This document shows, one piece after another, positions 23,394-30,254 of a stretch of DNA of 64,000 bases. Source of the stretch: Elusimicrobiota bacterium (lineage in GTDB: Bacteria; Elusimicrobiota; Elusimicrobia; UBA1565); NCBI GenBank assembly GCA_041660925.1, contig JBAZVI010000001.1, positions 310,001 through 374,000 of the forward strand, in the 5' to 3' direction. How positions within the stretch are numbered: position 1 is the stretch's first letter; every line of letters starts with the position of its first letter. The translations under genes were made by a program, and so were the position numbers. The notes beneath the pieces are model-generated. The model did no database searches and had not been told where the DNA came from. It worked only from the letters and a program-made list of their open reading frames with translations.

Positions 23394-24245
23394 ATGAAGC
23401 TCCGCCTCCTCCCGGCCCTCCTCCTCTGCGCCGCGGCCGTCCGCGCGCAGACCGTCGTCCTTCCGCTCCGCATCCCCGCGCCGCCGCCCGGCTTCGCGCC
23501 CGTCCAGGTCGTTCCTCCCGTCCTCTCGAGCGTCCTGCCCGTCCTCTCCGCTCTTCAGACGGCGACCGCCCTGCCCTCGCTCCCGCACGCCGCGACCGTC
23601 CGGGTCCGTGCCGGCGCTGCGGTGCCGGTCCGGACGCCCCCGGCCGCCGCGGCTCGCCCCCTTCCGTCGGTGGAGACCGGCGACCTCCTCTTCCTGGACT
23701 TCGGACGGGGCGATTACTACGACGCCGTGGCGGACCCTACGCTCGAGCAGTACGGCGTGGAGGGTCCGCGCCTGCACCACGCAGGGCTCGTCGAGGTCGT
23801 CGACGGCGAGCCGTTCGTCTGGGAAGCCTGGCCGATGCGCGGGGTCGGGCGCGTGCCGCTCGCGTTCTTCCTCTCGCGCGTCCAGAGAGGAGAGGGCGAG
23901 CCCGGCGGCTACCTCGTCGGCCGCCTGCGCCCGGAGTTCCGAGCGCTCGGCTTCGAGGCCGCGCGCCGCGCCGAGGAACTGCGCGGGCTCCCCTTCGGGA
24001 CGGACCTCTCCTGGGAGAGCCGCGAGCTCTACTGTTCGAAGCTCATCGCCGTGCTCTTCGCGGGGACGGGCCTCTTCGCCCCGCGCCCCATGCACTTCGG
24101 CCGGGAGGGCACTCCGGAACGCGCGTTCTGGGAGGAGCACTTCTCCCGCCTCGGCCTGCCGGTCCCGGAAGGACAGCCGGGCCTCAGCCCGCTCGGACTT
24201 TATCTGGAAGGACGCGAGAAGATCTTCCTGTCCCGATCATCGTAA
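23394..24245 (+). CDS. Secreted YiiX/NlpC-P60-like cysteine hydrolase
   Basis: A 283-aa protein with a signal peptide (MKLRLLPALLLCAAAVRA) and a proline-rich spacer. From about residue 95 it resembles the permuted papain-like YiiX/DUF830 family: TGDLLFLDFG, then LHHAGLVEVVDGE with the catalytic-type histidine, and RELYCSKLIAVLF with the catalytic-type cysteine near residue 216. Such enzymes cleave amide or peptide bonds, often of cell-wall peptides or lipids. The ATG at 23394 is chosen because of the -10 spacing. Function is inferred from motif order only. Confidence 0.65.
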   Translation: MKLRLLPALLLCAAAVRAQTVVLPLRIPAPPPGFAPVQVVPPVLSSVLPVLSALQTATALPSLPHAATVRVRAGAAVPVRTPPAAAARPLPSVETGDLLFLDFGRGDYYDAVADPTLEQYGVEGPRLHHAGLVEVVDGEPFVWEAWPMRGVGRVPLAFFLSRVQRGEGEPGGYLVGRLRPEFRALGFEAARRAEELRGLPFGTDLSWESRELYCSKLIAVLFAGTGLFAPRPMHFGREGTPERAFWEEHFSRLGLPVPEGQPGLSPLGLYLEGREKIFLSRSS

Positions 24246-24249
24246 TTGG

Positions 24250-24255
24250 TAAAAT
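24250..24255 (+). promoter_or_regulatory. Extended -10 for NicO-type transporter
   Basis: TGGTAAAAT ends 6 nt before the ATG at 24262, again the leaderless arrangement. It lies 4 nt after the stop codon of the gene before it. Confidence 0.5.
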
Positions 24256-24261
24256 GGCCGC

Positions 24262-24975
24262 ATGAACTCCGAAGTCGCCCTTCTTGCCTGGACCGCGGCG
24301 GCCATCGGCGCCACCCATACCCTGCTCGGCCCCGACCACTACGTCCCCTTCGTCGCCATGGCCCGCGCCTGGAAGTGGTCGGCCTGGCGCACGACCTTCT
24401 GGACGACCCTCTGCGGCGTCGGCCACGTGCTGAGTTCGGTCCTCCTCGGCCTCGCCGGCCTCGCCCTGGGAACGGCGGTCGGGAAGCTCGAGTGGATCGA
24501 GGGGCTGCGCGGGGCGACCGCGGGCTGGCTCCTCTTCGGTTTCGGCCTCGCCTACGCGGCCTGGGGAGTGAAGAAAGCCCTGCGCGGGGAGAAGCACGCT
24601 CACGCCCACCTGCACATCGACGGCGCCCCCCACGCCCACGAGCACGACCACTCCGAGGAGCACGTCCACGCCCACGTCGAGGGAGGCGCTCCGAACATGA
24701 CCCCCTGGATCCTCTTCACGGTCTTCGTATTCGGCCCCTGCGAGCCGCTCATCCCCCTGCTCATCTACCCCGCCGCGAAGCATTCCTGGACGGGGGCCCT
24801 CGTCGTGGCCGGGGTCTTCTCGCTCGCGACGATCGGGACGATGCTCGTCGTCGTCCACCTGCTGCGCCTGGGGGTCTCCCGCCTCCCCTTCGGGAAGCTC
24901 GAGCGCTGGTCGCACGCGCTCGCCGGCCTCGCGCTCGCCCTCTGCGGCGGCGCCGTCACCTTCCTCGGCCTTTGA
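24262..24975 (+). CDS. NicO/UreH-like nickel-cobalt transporter family protein
   Basis: A 237-aa membrane protein with about six helices. Helix 1 has HTLLGPDHYVPF (about 19-30), an H-x5-DH signature like that of NiCoT/NicO metal transporters. A cytoplasmic loop (about 112-142) is packed with histidines in the pattern HAHAHLH...HAHEHDHSEEHVHAH, a likely metal-binding site. FGPCEPLIPLL (about 157) starts the second half. It probably exports or imports Ni2+ or Co2+; direction cannot be deduced. It ends in a strong terminator. Confidence 0.75.
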   Translation: MNSEVALLAWTAAAIGATHTLLGPDHYVPFVAMARAWKWSAWRTTFWTTLCGVGHVLSSVLLGLAGLALGTAVGKLEWIEGLRGATAGWLLFGFGLAYAAWGVKKALRGEKHAHAHLHIDGAPHAHEHDHSEEHVHAHVEGGAPNMTPWILFTVFVFGPCEPLIPLLIYPAAKHSWTGALVVAGVFSLATIGTMLVVVHLLRLGVSRLPFGKLERWSHALAGLALALCGGAVTFLGL

Positions 24976-24981
24976 AATAGG

Positions 24982-25018
24982 GAGCCCCCGGCGGCGTCCG
25001 CCGGGGGCTCCTCTTTTC
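24982..25018 (+). terminator. Rho-independent terminator after NicO-type gene
   Basis: A 13-bp perfect stem (24982-24994 with 24998-25010), 3-nt loop, then CTCTTTT. Confidence 0.85.
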
Positions 25019-25030
25019 CGTCCGGAACGG

Positions 25031-25477
25031 TCAGCGCGCCTGCGCCGAGACCGTCACCGCGCCAGTATAGGTCCGACCGGCCGGCAGATCCGCGACCTTG
25101 GCCGAAGGCCAGGTGACGCTCTGCTCCAGCAGCGCCGAGACCGCCAGCTCTCCGAAGTCCCCGGCGGGCATGAGCCGTCGGGCGTAGCGCTGCATGAGCG
25201 TCACGGCGACGGAGGAGCCGTCGAGCGCACCGGAGAGGAATATCTGATAGGGAGTATCGAAGCTCGCGTACACGCGGACCGCCCGCGCGGCCTCTCCCTC
25301 GCCCTCATCGTAGCAGGCGACGAAGCCGAGCCGGAAGGTCTTGGCGCCATCCGCAGTCGGAAGCGTCAAGACGACGTCGCGCGAGTCCAGAGCCTTGTTC
25401 TGTTCGCAGGCTTTTGTCCCCGCGAAGACGGGCAGGGCCAGGGAGAGAAGGGCGGCGGAGAAAAGGAACTTGCGCAT
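25031..25477 (-). CDS. Secreted hypothetical protein
   Basis: A 148-aa protein with signal peptide MRKFLFSAALLSLALPVFA. The mature part is beta-rich (DVVLTLPTADGAKTFRLGFVACYDEGEG, then AVRVYASFDTPYQIFL) and has two cysteines that may pair. No family was recognised. A TATAAT box at 25506-25511 and a GAGGTG ribosome site precede it, and three palindromes lie just upstream of the promoter. Confidence 0.65.
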   Translation of the reverse strand: MRKFLFSAALLSLALPVFAGTKACEQNKALDSRDVVLTLPTADGAKTFRLGFVACYDEGEGEAARAVRVYASFDTPYQIFLSGALDGSSVAVTLMQRYARRLMPAGDFGELAVSALLEQSVTWPSAKVADLPAGRTYTGAVTVSAQAR

Positions 25478-25505
25478 TCGTTCACCTCAGGGGACGACTC
25501 ACATG

Positions 25506-25576
25506 ATTATAGACCGGGAACCCCCGAGGAGGTACGGGTCCATGGACCCATGCGCATCGTGCCCTCTGGGCCCAGA
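25506..25576 (-). promoter_or_regulatory. Promoter with three consecutive palindromes
   Basis: TATAAT (25506-25511, minus strand) serves the gene at 25477. Upstream of it lie three perfect palindromes: GGGTCCATGGACCC (25536-25549), ATGCGCAT (25550-25557) and TCTGGGCCCAGA (25565-25576). The first covers the -35 to -45 zone and is a candidate operator. Confidence 0.45.
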
Positions 25577-25603
25577 TTGTTTGAGGACGGAGAAGTCCGT
25601 AGA

Positions 25604-25639
25604 CGAGAGGCCGGCCCCCCCCAAGGGCCCGGCCTCTCG
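25604..25639 (-). terminator. Hairpin after the CHAP-like gene
   Basis: CGAGAGGCCGG (25604-25614) pairs with CCGGCCTCTCG (25629-25639). The loop is G-rich and no T-tract follows, so it may act as an attenuating or RNA-stabilising hairpin. Confidence 0.45.
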
Positions 25640-25654
25640 GACGACGGTGCAAGC

Positions 25655-26968
25655 TCAGTGCCCGCCCGTGTACTTCGCCTGCGCGGCGACCTCCGCCGCC
25701 CGGCTGGGGACGAAGACCTTCATGCAGCCGGTGCGCGCGATCGCATGCTCCCAGCGCTTCGGGTTGACGCGCGCGCAGCCGTCGCTGCAGGCCAGCGGCG
25801 GGTCCTTCGCGTCCACGACGATCTCGATGTGGCCGTGCTCCCGGCTGAAGCCGCAGTCTCCCTTGCCCCAGACGAGGATGCTCCCGACGGGCAGCGGCTT
25901 CGTGTAGGGGCTGATCTCGCGCAGCTTGCGCTTGAAGAGGTACGGCTTCTCCCTGACGAGCCGGCTGAACTGGTAGGCGCTGACGGCCTCCTCGGAGCTG
26001 ACTTTCGCGCGCCAGCCCCTGGCCATCAGGCCTGCCCTCTCGAGCGCGTTCTTCACGAAGCGATAGCAGTACTTCGTGAAGCCCACGACCGCCTCCTTCA
26101 CCTCGCGCGCGAGTTCGACGGCCTTCTCCCAGTCGATGAGGTCGCGCCAGCTCCAACCCCTGGCGGCCGGCGGCGTCGGCTCGGCCGCGGAGGGCGCCTC
26201 GGCCGTCTTCGGCGCCGGAGCGGGCTGCGTCTTGAGCCCCGCCTTCTTCGGAGGGGGCTCGGCCGGAGCGGACGCGGACTCCGGGGCCGCCCTCGCGGAA
26301 GCGGACTTCACCGGAGCCGCCTTGGCCGCAGAGGCGGCGGCCGCCTGCGCCGGCGCAGCGGCCGCCGCGGGAGCGGACGCAGGGGACGCGGCGGCCGTCT
26401 CGTCGGCGGACGCCGGGACCGCGTCTCCGGGGGAAGACGAGGACCCGGCCGCCGAGCGCCGGGAGCCGGAGAGGAGCGCCTTCCCCGCCTCGCGCAGGCT
26501 CCCGCCCACGCGCGCGGCGAGGGCGCCGTCGAGCTTCGGCGCGGCGAGCACCTCGGCGAGCAGCTCCGCGCGCATCGCCTCCTCCTCGACCGTCGGCTCT
26601 TCGGCATCGGCCGTCCGGACGCGGTCCTTGTAGGCCGTGAGGCAGGCCTCGGGGTCCACCCGGAACTGCTCGGCGACGAGGCGGACCATCGAGGCGTACA
26701 CGTCGGGCTTCTCCGCGGAGGCGCGGCCCATCTGGACGAAGACCGCCTTCCCGAGCAGGTAGTAGAAGTCGTCGAGCTTCGCCTGGTGTTCCGGCTTGTT
26801 CTCGAAGGCCTTCAGTCCCTCCGGCTCCAGGATGGGCTTGCCCTGGAGGAACTGCGCGCCGGCCTGCGTCATGGCCTCGGGGAAGGCGCGTTCGAAGGGC
26901 GGGGGTTCTGCGAGAGCGGAAACGGCGAGGCCGACGACGGCGGCCAGGGCGACGAGGGGTCGTGCCAT
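25655..26968 (-). CDS. Secreted protein with C-terminal CHAP/NlpC-like cysteine peptidase domain
   Basis: A 437-aa protein with a signal peptide (1-20), a helical N-terminal domain (about 25-175), an alanine/proline/serine-rich linker (about 180-275) and a C-terminal domain. That domain has a cysteine in KYCYRFVKNALERAG (about 305) and a histidine in SREHGHIEIVVDAK (about 385), the order expected for CHAP or NlpC/P60 peptidoglycan hydrolases. The ATG at 26968 is preferred over GTG at 26977 because GGAGG sits 8 nt upstream. A well-formed sigma-70 promoter precedes it. Confidence 0.7.
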   Translation of the reverse strand: MARPLVALAAVVGLAVSALAEPPPFERAFPEAMTQAGAQFLQGKPILEPEGLKAFENKPEHQAKLDDFYYLLGKAVFVQMGRASAEKPDVYASMVRLVAEQFRVDPEACLTAYKDRVRTADAEEPTVEEEAMRAELLAEVLAAPKLDGALAARVGGSLREAGKALLSGSRRSAAGSSSSPGDAVPASADETAAASPASAPAAAAAPAQAAAASAAKAAPVKSASARAAPESASAPAEPPPKKAGLKTQPAPAPKTAEAPSAAEPTPPAARGWSWRDLIDWEKAVELAREVKEAVVGFTKYCYRFVKNALERAGLMARGWRAKVSSEEAVSAYQFSRLVREKPYLFKRKLREISPYTKPLPVGSILVWGKGDCGFSREHGHIEIVVDAKDPPLACSDGCARVNPKRWEHAIARTGCMKVFVPSRAAEVAAQAKYTGGH

Positions 26969-26987
26969 GGGATCCACCTCCGAAGCA

Positions 26988-27015
26988 AGTGTATCCGGAC
27001 GCCGTCCCCTGTCAA
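26988..27015 (-). promoter_or_regulatory. Sigma-70-type promoter for the CHAP-like gene
   Basis: On the minus strand TTGACA (27010-27015), a 16-nt spacer and TACACT (26988-26993). The transcript would start about 13 nt before the ATG and carry a GGAGG site. Confidence 0.75.
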
Positions 27016-27031
27016 GGGACCGGGGAGCGGC

Positions 27032-27319
27032 TCAACGCCCGGAGAGGAGACGGCGGCGCAGGACGCCGCGCAGGCGGCCGGGGAGACGCGGCTTCGACGC
27101 CGCGCGCAGGGCCCGCCGGGCCCCGCGCAGTCCGCGCAGGAAGTCCTGGCAGGGCCTGCAGCCCGCCAGGTGCCGCTCGACGAAGCGGCGCTCGCGCCCG
27201 CCCAGCTCCCCGTCGAGGTAGGCGCAGACGCGGGAGAGCGCGGCCCGTCCCCGCGGCCCCAGCCGGGCGGCATGGCGCCGGAAGAGCTCCTCATGGGCGG
27301 AGCAGTCGTGCCCTTTCAC
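27032..27319 (-). CDS. Zinc-finger anti-sigma factor (zf-HC2 type)
   Basis: A 95-aa protein with H-x3-C-x2-C in ERHLAGCRPCQDFL (about 49-62), the zinc-binding anti-sigma motif. An earlier CAYLDGELGG segment is also typical of the family. No membrane helix is visible, so it is a soluble, possibly redox-responsive, anti-sigma factor. Its GTG start overlaps the stop of the ECF sigma gene as GTGA, so the pair are translationally coupled and should bind one another. Confidence 0.8.
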   Translation of the reverse strand: MKGHDCSAHEELFRRHAARLGPRGRAALSRVCAYLDGELGGRERRFVERHLAGCRPCQDFLRGLRGARRALRAASKPRLPGRLRGVLRRRLLSGR

Positions 27320-27900
27320 GCGTCCCCCCCGCCGCCATAGCGCCGGTCGAGGAGTTCGCGCAGCAGGAGACGACCGCGATGGAGGCGCGACTTCATCGCC
27401 GGGAGGCTCAGGCCGAGCGCCTTCGCCGTATCCTCGCCGGAGAGCCCCTCCACGTCGCGCAGGGTCAGCGCGAGCCGGTATTCCACCGGAAGCGCTCCCA
27501 GGGCCTCGGAGACCGCCTTCGCGAGCTCCTTCTTGCGCGCGGCTTCGTCCGGGCGCGGGGAGGGGTCCGAGAGCTGCGCGCGGGAGGAGGTCTCATCCCC
27601 CTCGGTCCACTCGGGCAGCGGGACCGACTTCCGGCGGCGCTCGTCGCGAAAGCGCATCCAGCAGAGGTTGGAGGCGATGCGGTAGAGCCAGGTCCCGAGG
27701 TCCGCGTCGGAGCGGAAGCCGGAGATCTTCTTGAAGGCGGTCAGGAAGGTCTCCTGATAGACGTCCTCCGCCTCCGCCGGCAGACCCGCGCACACGCTGT
27801 GCGCGAGGCGGTAGATGCGGTCCTCGTAGCGGCGGATGAGGCGCCCGAACGCCTCGGGGTCGCCCCGTTTGCTCCGCGCGACGAGGTCCGCCTCGGACAC
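27316..27900 (-). CDS. ECF RNA polymerase sigma factor (RpoE-like)
   Basis: A 194-aa sigma-70 family protein. Region 2 is FGRLIRRYEDRIYRLAHSV then AEDVYQETFLTAFKKI and GTWLYRIASNLCWMRFRDERRRK (about 18-95). Region 4 is ALPVEYRLALTLRDVEGLSGEDTAKALGLSLPAMKSRLHRGR (about 135-180). It should direct a stress regulon held in check by the following anti-sigma factor. The GTG start at 27900 follows the aminopeptidase stop with no gap. Confidence 0.9.
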   Translation of the reverse strand: MSEADLVARSKRGDPEAFGRLIRRYEDRIYRLAHSVCAGLPAEAEDVYQETFLTAFKKISGFRSDADLGTWLYRIASNLCWMRFRDERRRKSVPLPEWTEGDETSSRAQLSDPSPRPDEAARKKELAKAVSEALGALPVEYRLALTLRDVEGLSGEDTAKALGLSLPAMKSRLHRGRLLLRELLDRRYGGGGDA

Positions 27901-29037
27901 CTACATCCCCTCGGAGCGGAGGTTCTCCTTCGAGAACAGGCGCTCGAGCTTGGGGTCGGTGAACTTCCCGTCCTTGCGCACGAGCTTGCCGTCGAACCAG
28001 ATCTCCCCGCCGCCGTACTCGGGCCTCTGGATCTGCACGAGGTCCCAGTGCACCGCCGAGGAGTTCCCGTTGGGGGCCTCGTCGTAGCTGTTGCCCGGCG
28101 TGAAGTGGAAGGAGCCGGCGATCTTCTCGTCGAAGAGCGTGTCCATCATCGGCCGGGTCACGAAGGGGTTGCAGCCGACGGCGAACTCGCCGACGTAGCG
28201 CGCGCCCGCGTCGGTGTCGAAGACCTTGTTGAGCTTCTCCTCGTTGGAGTCGGCCGTCGCCTTCACGATCTTCCCGTCCTTGAAGGTCAGGGAGATGCCG
28301 GTGAAGACCGTCCCCTCGTGCAGGGACGGGGTGTTGTAGCGGATGGTCCCGTTGACCGAGTCCTTCACCGGCGCCGTGTAGACCTCCCCGTCGGGGATGT
28401 TCATGATCCCGTCGCACTTGACGGCCGGGATGCCCTTGATGGAGAAGCGCAGATCCGTGCCGGGCGCCTTGATGCGGACCTCGTCGGTCTTCTCCATGAG
28501 GGACTTGAGGACCTCCTGCGCCTTCGACATCTTGGGGTAGTCGGCGCAGCAGACGTCGTAGTAGTAGTCCTCGAAGGCCTCCTGCGACATCTGGGCGAGC
28601 TGAGCCATGGAGTTGCTGGGGTAGCGGAGGATGACCCAGCGCGTGCGCTTGACGCGCTCCTCGAAGTGCACCGGCTTGAGGTAGAGCTTGCTGTGGAGGG
28701 CGCTCTGCCTGGGGTCCACGTCGGAGAGGTCGAAGGCGTTGTCCGGGCCGCGCACGCCGATGTAGGCGTCGGCCCGCTTCATGAGGCCGAGGTGCAACTC
28801 GGCCTGGACCTTGAACTGCTTCTCGTCGGCCGAGCGCACCCACTGGCGCTGGAGCGAGTCGTCGTTGTAGAACCAGAAAGGGATCGCCCCCTTCTCGGTG
28901 GCGTAGCGGAGGATGACCTTGCCCAGCTCGAGCGTCTCCTTGCCCTTGAGCTCGAGATAGAGGACGTCGCCCCTCTTGAGCTTGGTCGAGTAGTCCACCA
29001 GCAGCTTCGCGAGCACTTCGTTGCGCTTGTCTCTCAT
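27901..29037 (-). CDS. M29-family metallo-aminopeptidase
   Basis: A 378-aa thermophilic-type aminopeptidase (AmpS/AmpT/PepS). Metal and catalytic residues match the family: E in NIPDGEVYTAP (about 222), E in YVGEFAVGCNP (about 288), H in SFHFTPGNSYDE (about 317) with its downstream tyrosine, and the HWD triad in SAVHWDLVQI (about 336). It should remove N-terminal residues from peptides in the cytoplasm. It lies between the chorismatase-like gene (ATGA overlap) and the sigma factor gene, an unusual operon partner. Confidence 0.88.
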   Translation of the reverse strand: MRDKRNEVLAKLLVDYSTKLKRGDVLYLELKGKETLELGKVILRYATEKGAIPFWFYNDDSLQRQWVRSADEKQFKVQAELHLGLMKRADAYIGVRGPDNAFDLSDVDPRQSALHSKLYLKPVHFEERVKRTRWVILRYPSNSMAQLAQMSQEAFEDYYYDVCCADYPKMSKAQEVLKSLMEKTDEVRIKAPGTDLRFSIKGIPAVKCDGIMNIPDGEVYTAPVKDSVNGTIRYNTPSLHEGTVFTGISLTFKDGKIVKATADSNEEKLNKVFDTDAGARYVGEFAVGCNPFVTRPMMDTLFDEKIAGSFHFTPGNSYDEAPNGNSSAVHWDLVQIQRPEYGGGEIWFDGKLVRKDGKFTDPKLERLFSKENLRSEGM

Positions 29038-30227
29038 GGCTTCCTCCGGTCCCCGGGCAGGTTAGCAAAATGACGCCGCTTCCCGCGCGGGGCGACCGCG
29101 ACGGCCTCCATCTCGACGAGGAGCTCGGGGCGGCACACGTCGGCCAGCAGCGGGACGACCGGCCAGGAGGGCAGGCGCAGCCGGCGCGCGGCGCGGCGGA
29201 AGGCGGCGAAGGCCGGGCGCGACTTGTGAAAGACCACCGAGGTCGCCACGGCGTCGAAGCCCGTCCCGCAGGCCTCGAGCACGGCCGCGACGCTCCGCAG
29301 GGTCTGGACGCTCTGGCCCTCGGCGTCGCCGACGGCGAAGCTCCGGCCCTCGGCGTCGATGCTCGCCGTCCCGGAGACATGGACCGTCCGCCGCGCTCCC
29401 GCGCCGAGCGCCGCCGCGCGGGAGAAGGCGGAGCCGTACGCGGGCGCGGGGCCCTGGCGCGCGCTGCGCCGGACCCATTCGACGCCGGTCCCGCGGGCGC
29501 CCTCGGAGCGGACCGCGAGGAGGTCCATGACGCAGTCCCCCCGGCGGCCGCGACCCTCGATCCCCGTGCTGGCCGGCGCGCGCTCGAAGAAGGAGCGGCC
29601 GAAGAAGCCGGGTCTCCGGTAGAGCGCGCTCCGGACGGCGTTGAAGTCCGCGTACCACTCCAGGATGCGATGGAGGTAGATCCACGTCCGCACGACGTCG
29701 GAGAACTCGAAGCCGCCGGCCTTCAGGGCGGCGCGGGCGTTGAGGAACATGCGCCGCGCCTGCGCGCCGCGGGAGGAGGGGAGCGTCCCGTCCGGGGAGG
29801 TCCCGTCGATGGCGGGAAGATAGAGGAAGCGCCGCCCTCCGTCGCTCCAGAGACGGCCTCCCCCCGTCCGATGGCGGAGGGTGCGCACGGCCTCCTCTCG
29901 GCGGCCGCGGGAGAGCGCCCAGAGCTGGACGCCGGCGAAGGACCCCGACACGGGCCGGCCTTCGATATAGCTCGAGGGGAGCGAAGCGTCGAGGCCGCAG
30001 GCGGAGAACGCCGCGGCCCGGGCTTTCAGAACGGACGCCCGCGCGCGCCTCAGCCCGTAGATCTTCTCCTGCACCGGCTCGAGGCCGCGGGCGGCGAGTT
30101 CGGCGCAGAGCCCGTCATAGACCTCCCTCGCGCCCCTTTCGGCGGAGCGTCCGGACGCCGGGAGCGCGGTGAGATAGACGTCCTCGCGCCCTTCGCCGAA
30201 CGCGCGGACGCGGAGCGATCTGCTCAT
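29034..30227 (-). CDS. Chorismatase-like protein (FkbO/Hyg5/XanB2 type, tandem RidA-like fold)
   Basis: A 397-aa protein with two RidA/YjgF-like halves. Features shared with chorismatases are VVRTWIYLHRILEWYADFN (about 178-196), RAPASTGIEG (about 216-225), and near the C-terminus VCRPELLVEMEA (about 364-375), where the family has the catalytic glutamate (E372 here). Chorismatases hydrolyse chorismate to a dihydroxy-cyclohexadienoate or to 3-/4-hydroxybenzoate; the subtype cannot be told. A complete chorismate operon lies 3 kb away. The ATG at 30227 has TATAAT 7 nt upstream. The alternative is a RidA-fold protein of other function. Confidence 0.6.
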   Translation of the reverse strand: MSRSLRVRAFGEGREDVYLTALPASGRSAERGAREVYDGLCAELAARGLEPVQEKIYGLRRARASVLKARAAAFSACGLDASLPSSYIEGRPVSGSFAGVQLWALSRGRREEAVRTLRHRTGGGRLWSDGGRRFLYLPAIDGTSPDGTLPSSRGAQARRMFLNARAALKAGGFEFSDVVRTWIYLHRILEWYADFNAVRSALYRRPGFFGRSFFERAPASTGIEGRGRRGDCVMDLLAVRSEGARGTGVEWVRRSARQGPAPAYGSAFSRAAALGAGARRTVHVSGTASIDAEGRSFAVGDAEGQSVQTLRSVAAVLEACGTGFDAVATSVVFHKSRPAFAAFRRAARRLRLPSWPVVPLLADVCRPELLVEMEAVAVAPRGKRRHFANLPGDRRKP

Positions 30228-30234
30228 GCGGTCC

Positions 30235-30247
30235 ATTATAGTATCAT
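30235..30247. promoter_or_regulatory. Back-to-back -10 elements of two leaderless genes
   Basis: Minus strand TATAAT (30235-30240) lies 7 nt before the ATG at 30227. Plus strand TATCAT (30242-30247) lies 7 nt before the ATG at 30255. The two start codons are only 27 bp apart, so each gene's -35 region would lie inside the other gene. Confidence 0.55.
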
Positions 30248-30254
30248 CCGGAGG

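Noticed and set aside
27600..29380. Long second minus-strand frame across the aminopeptidase gene
   Set aside because: It is a compositional shadow; the M29 frame carries all catalytic residues and the correct overlaps.
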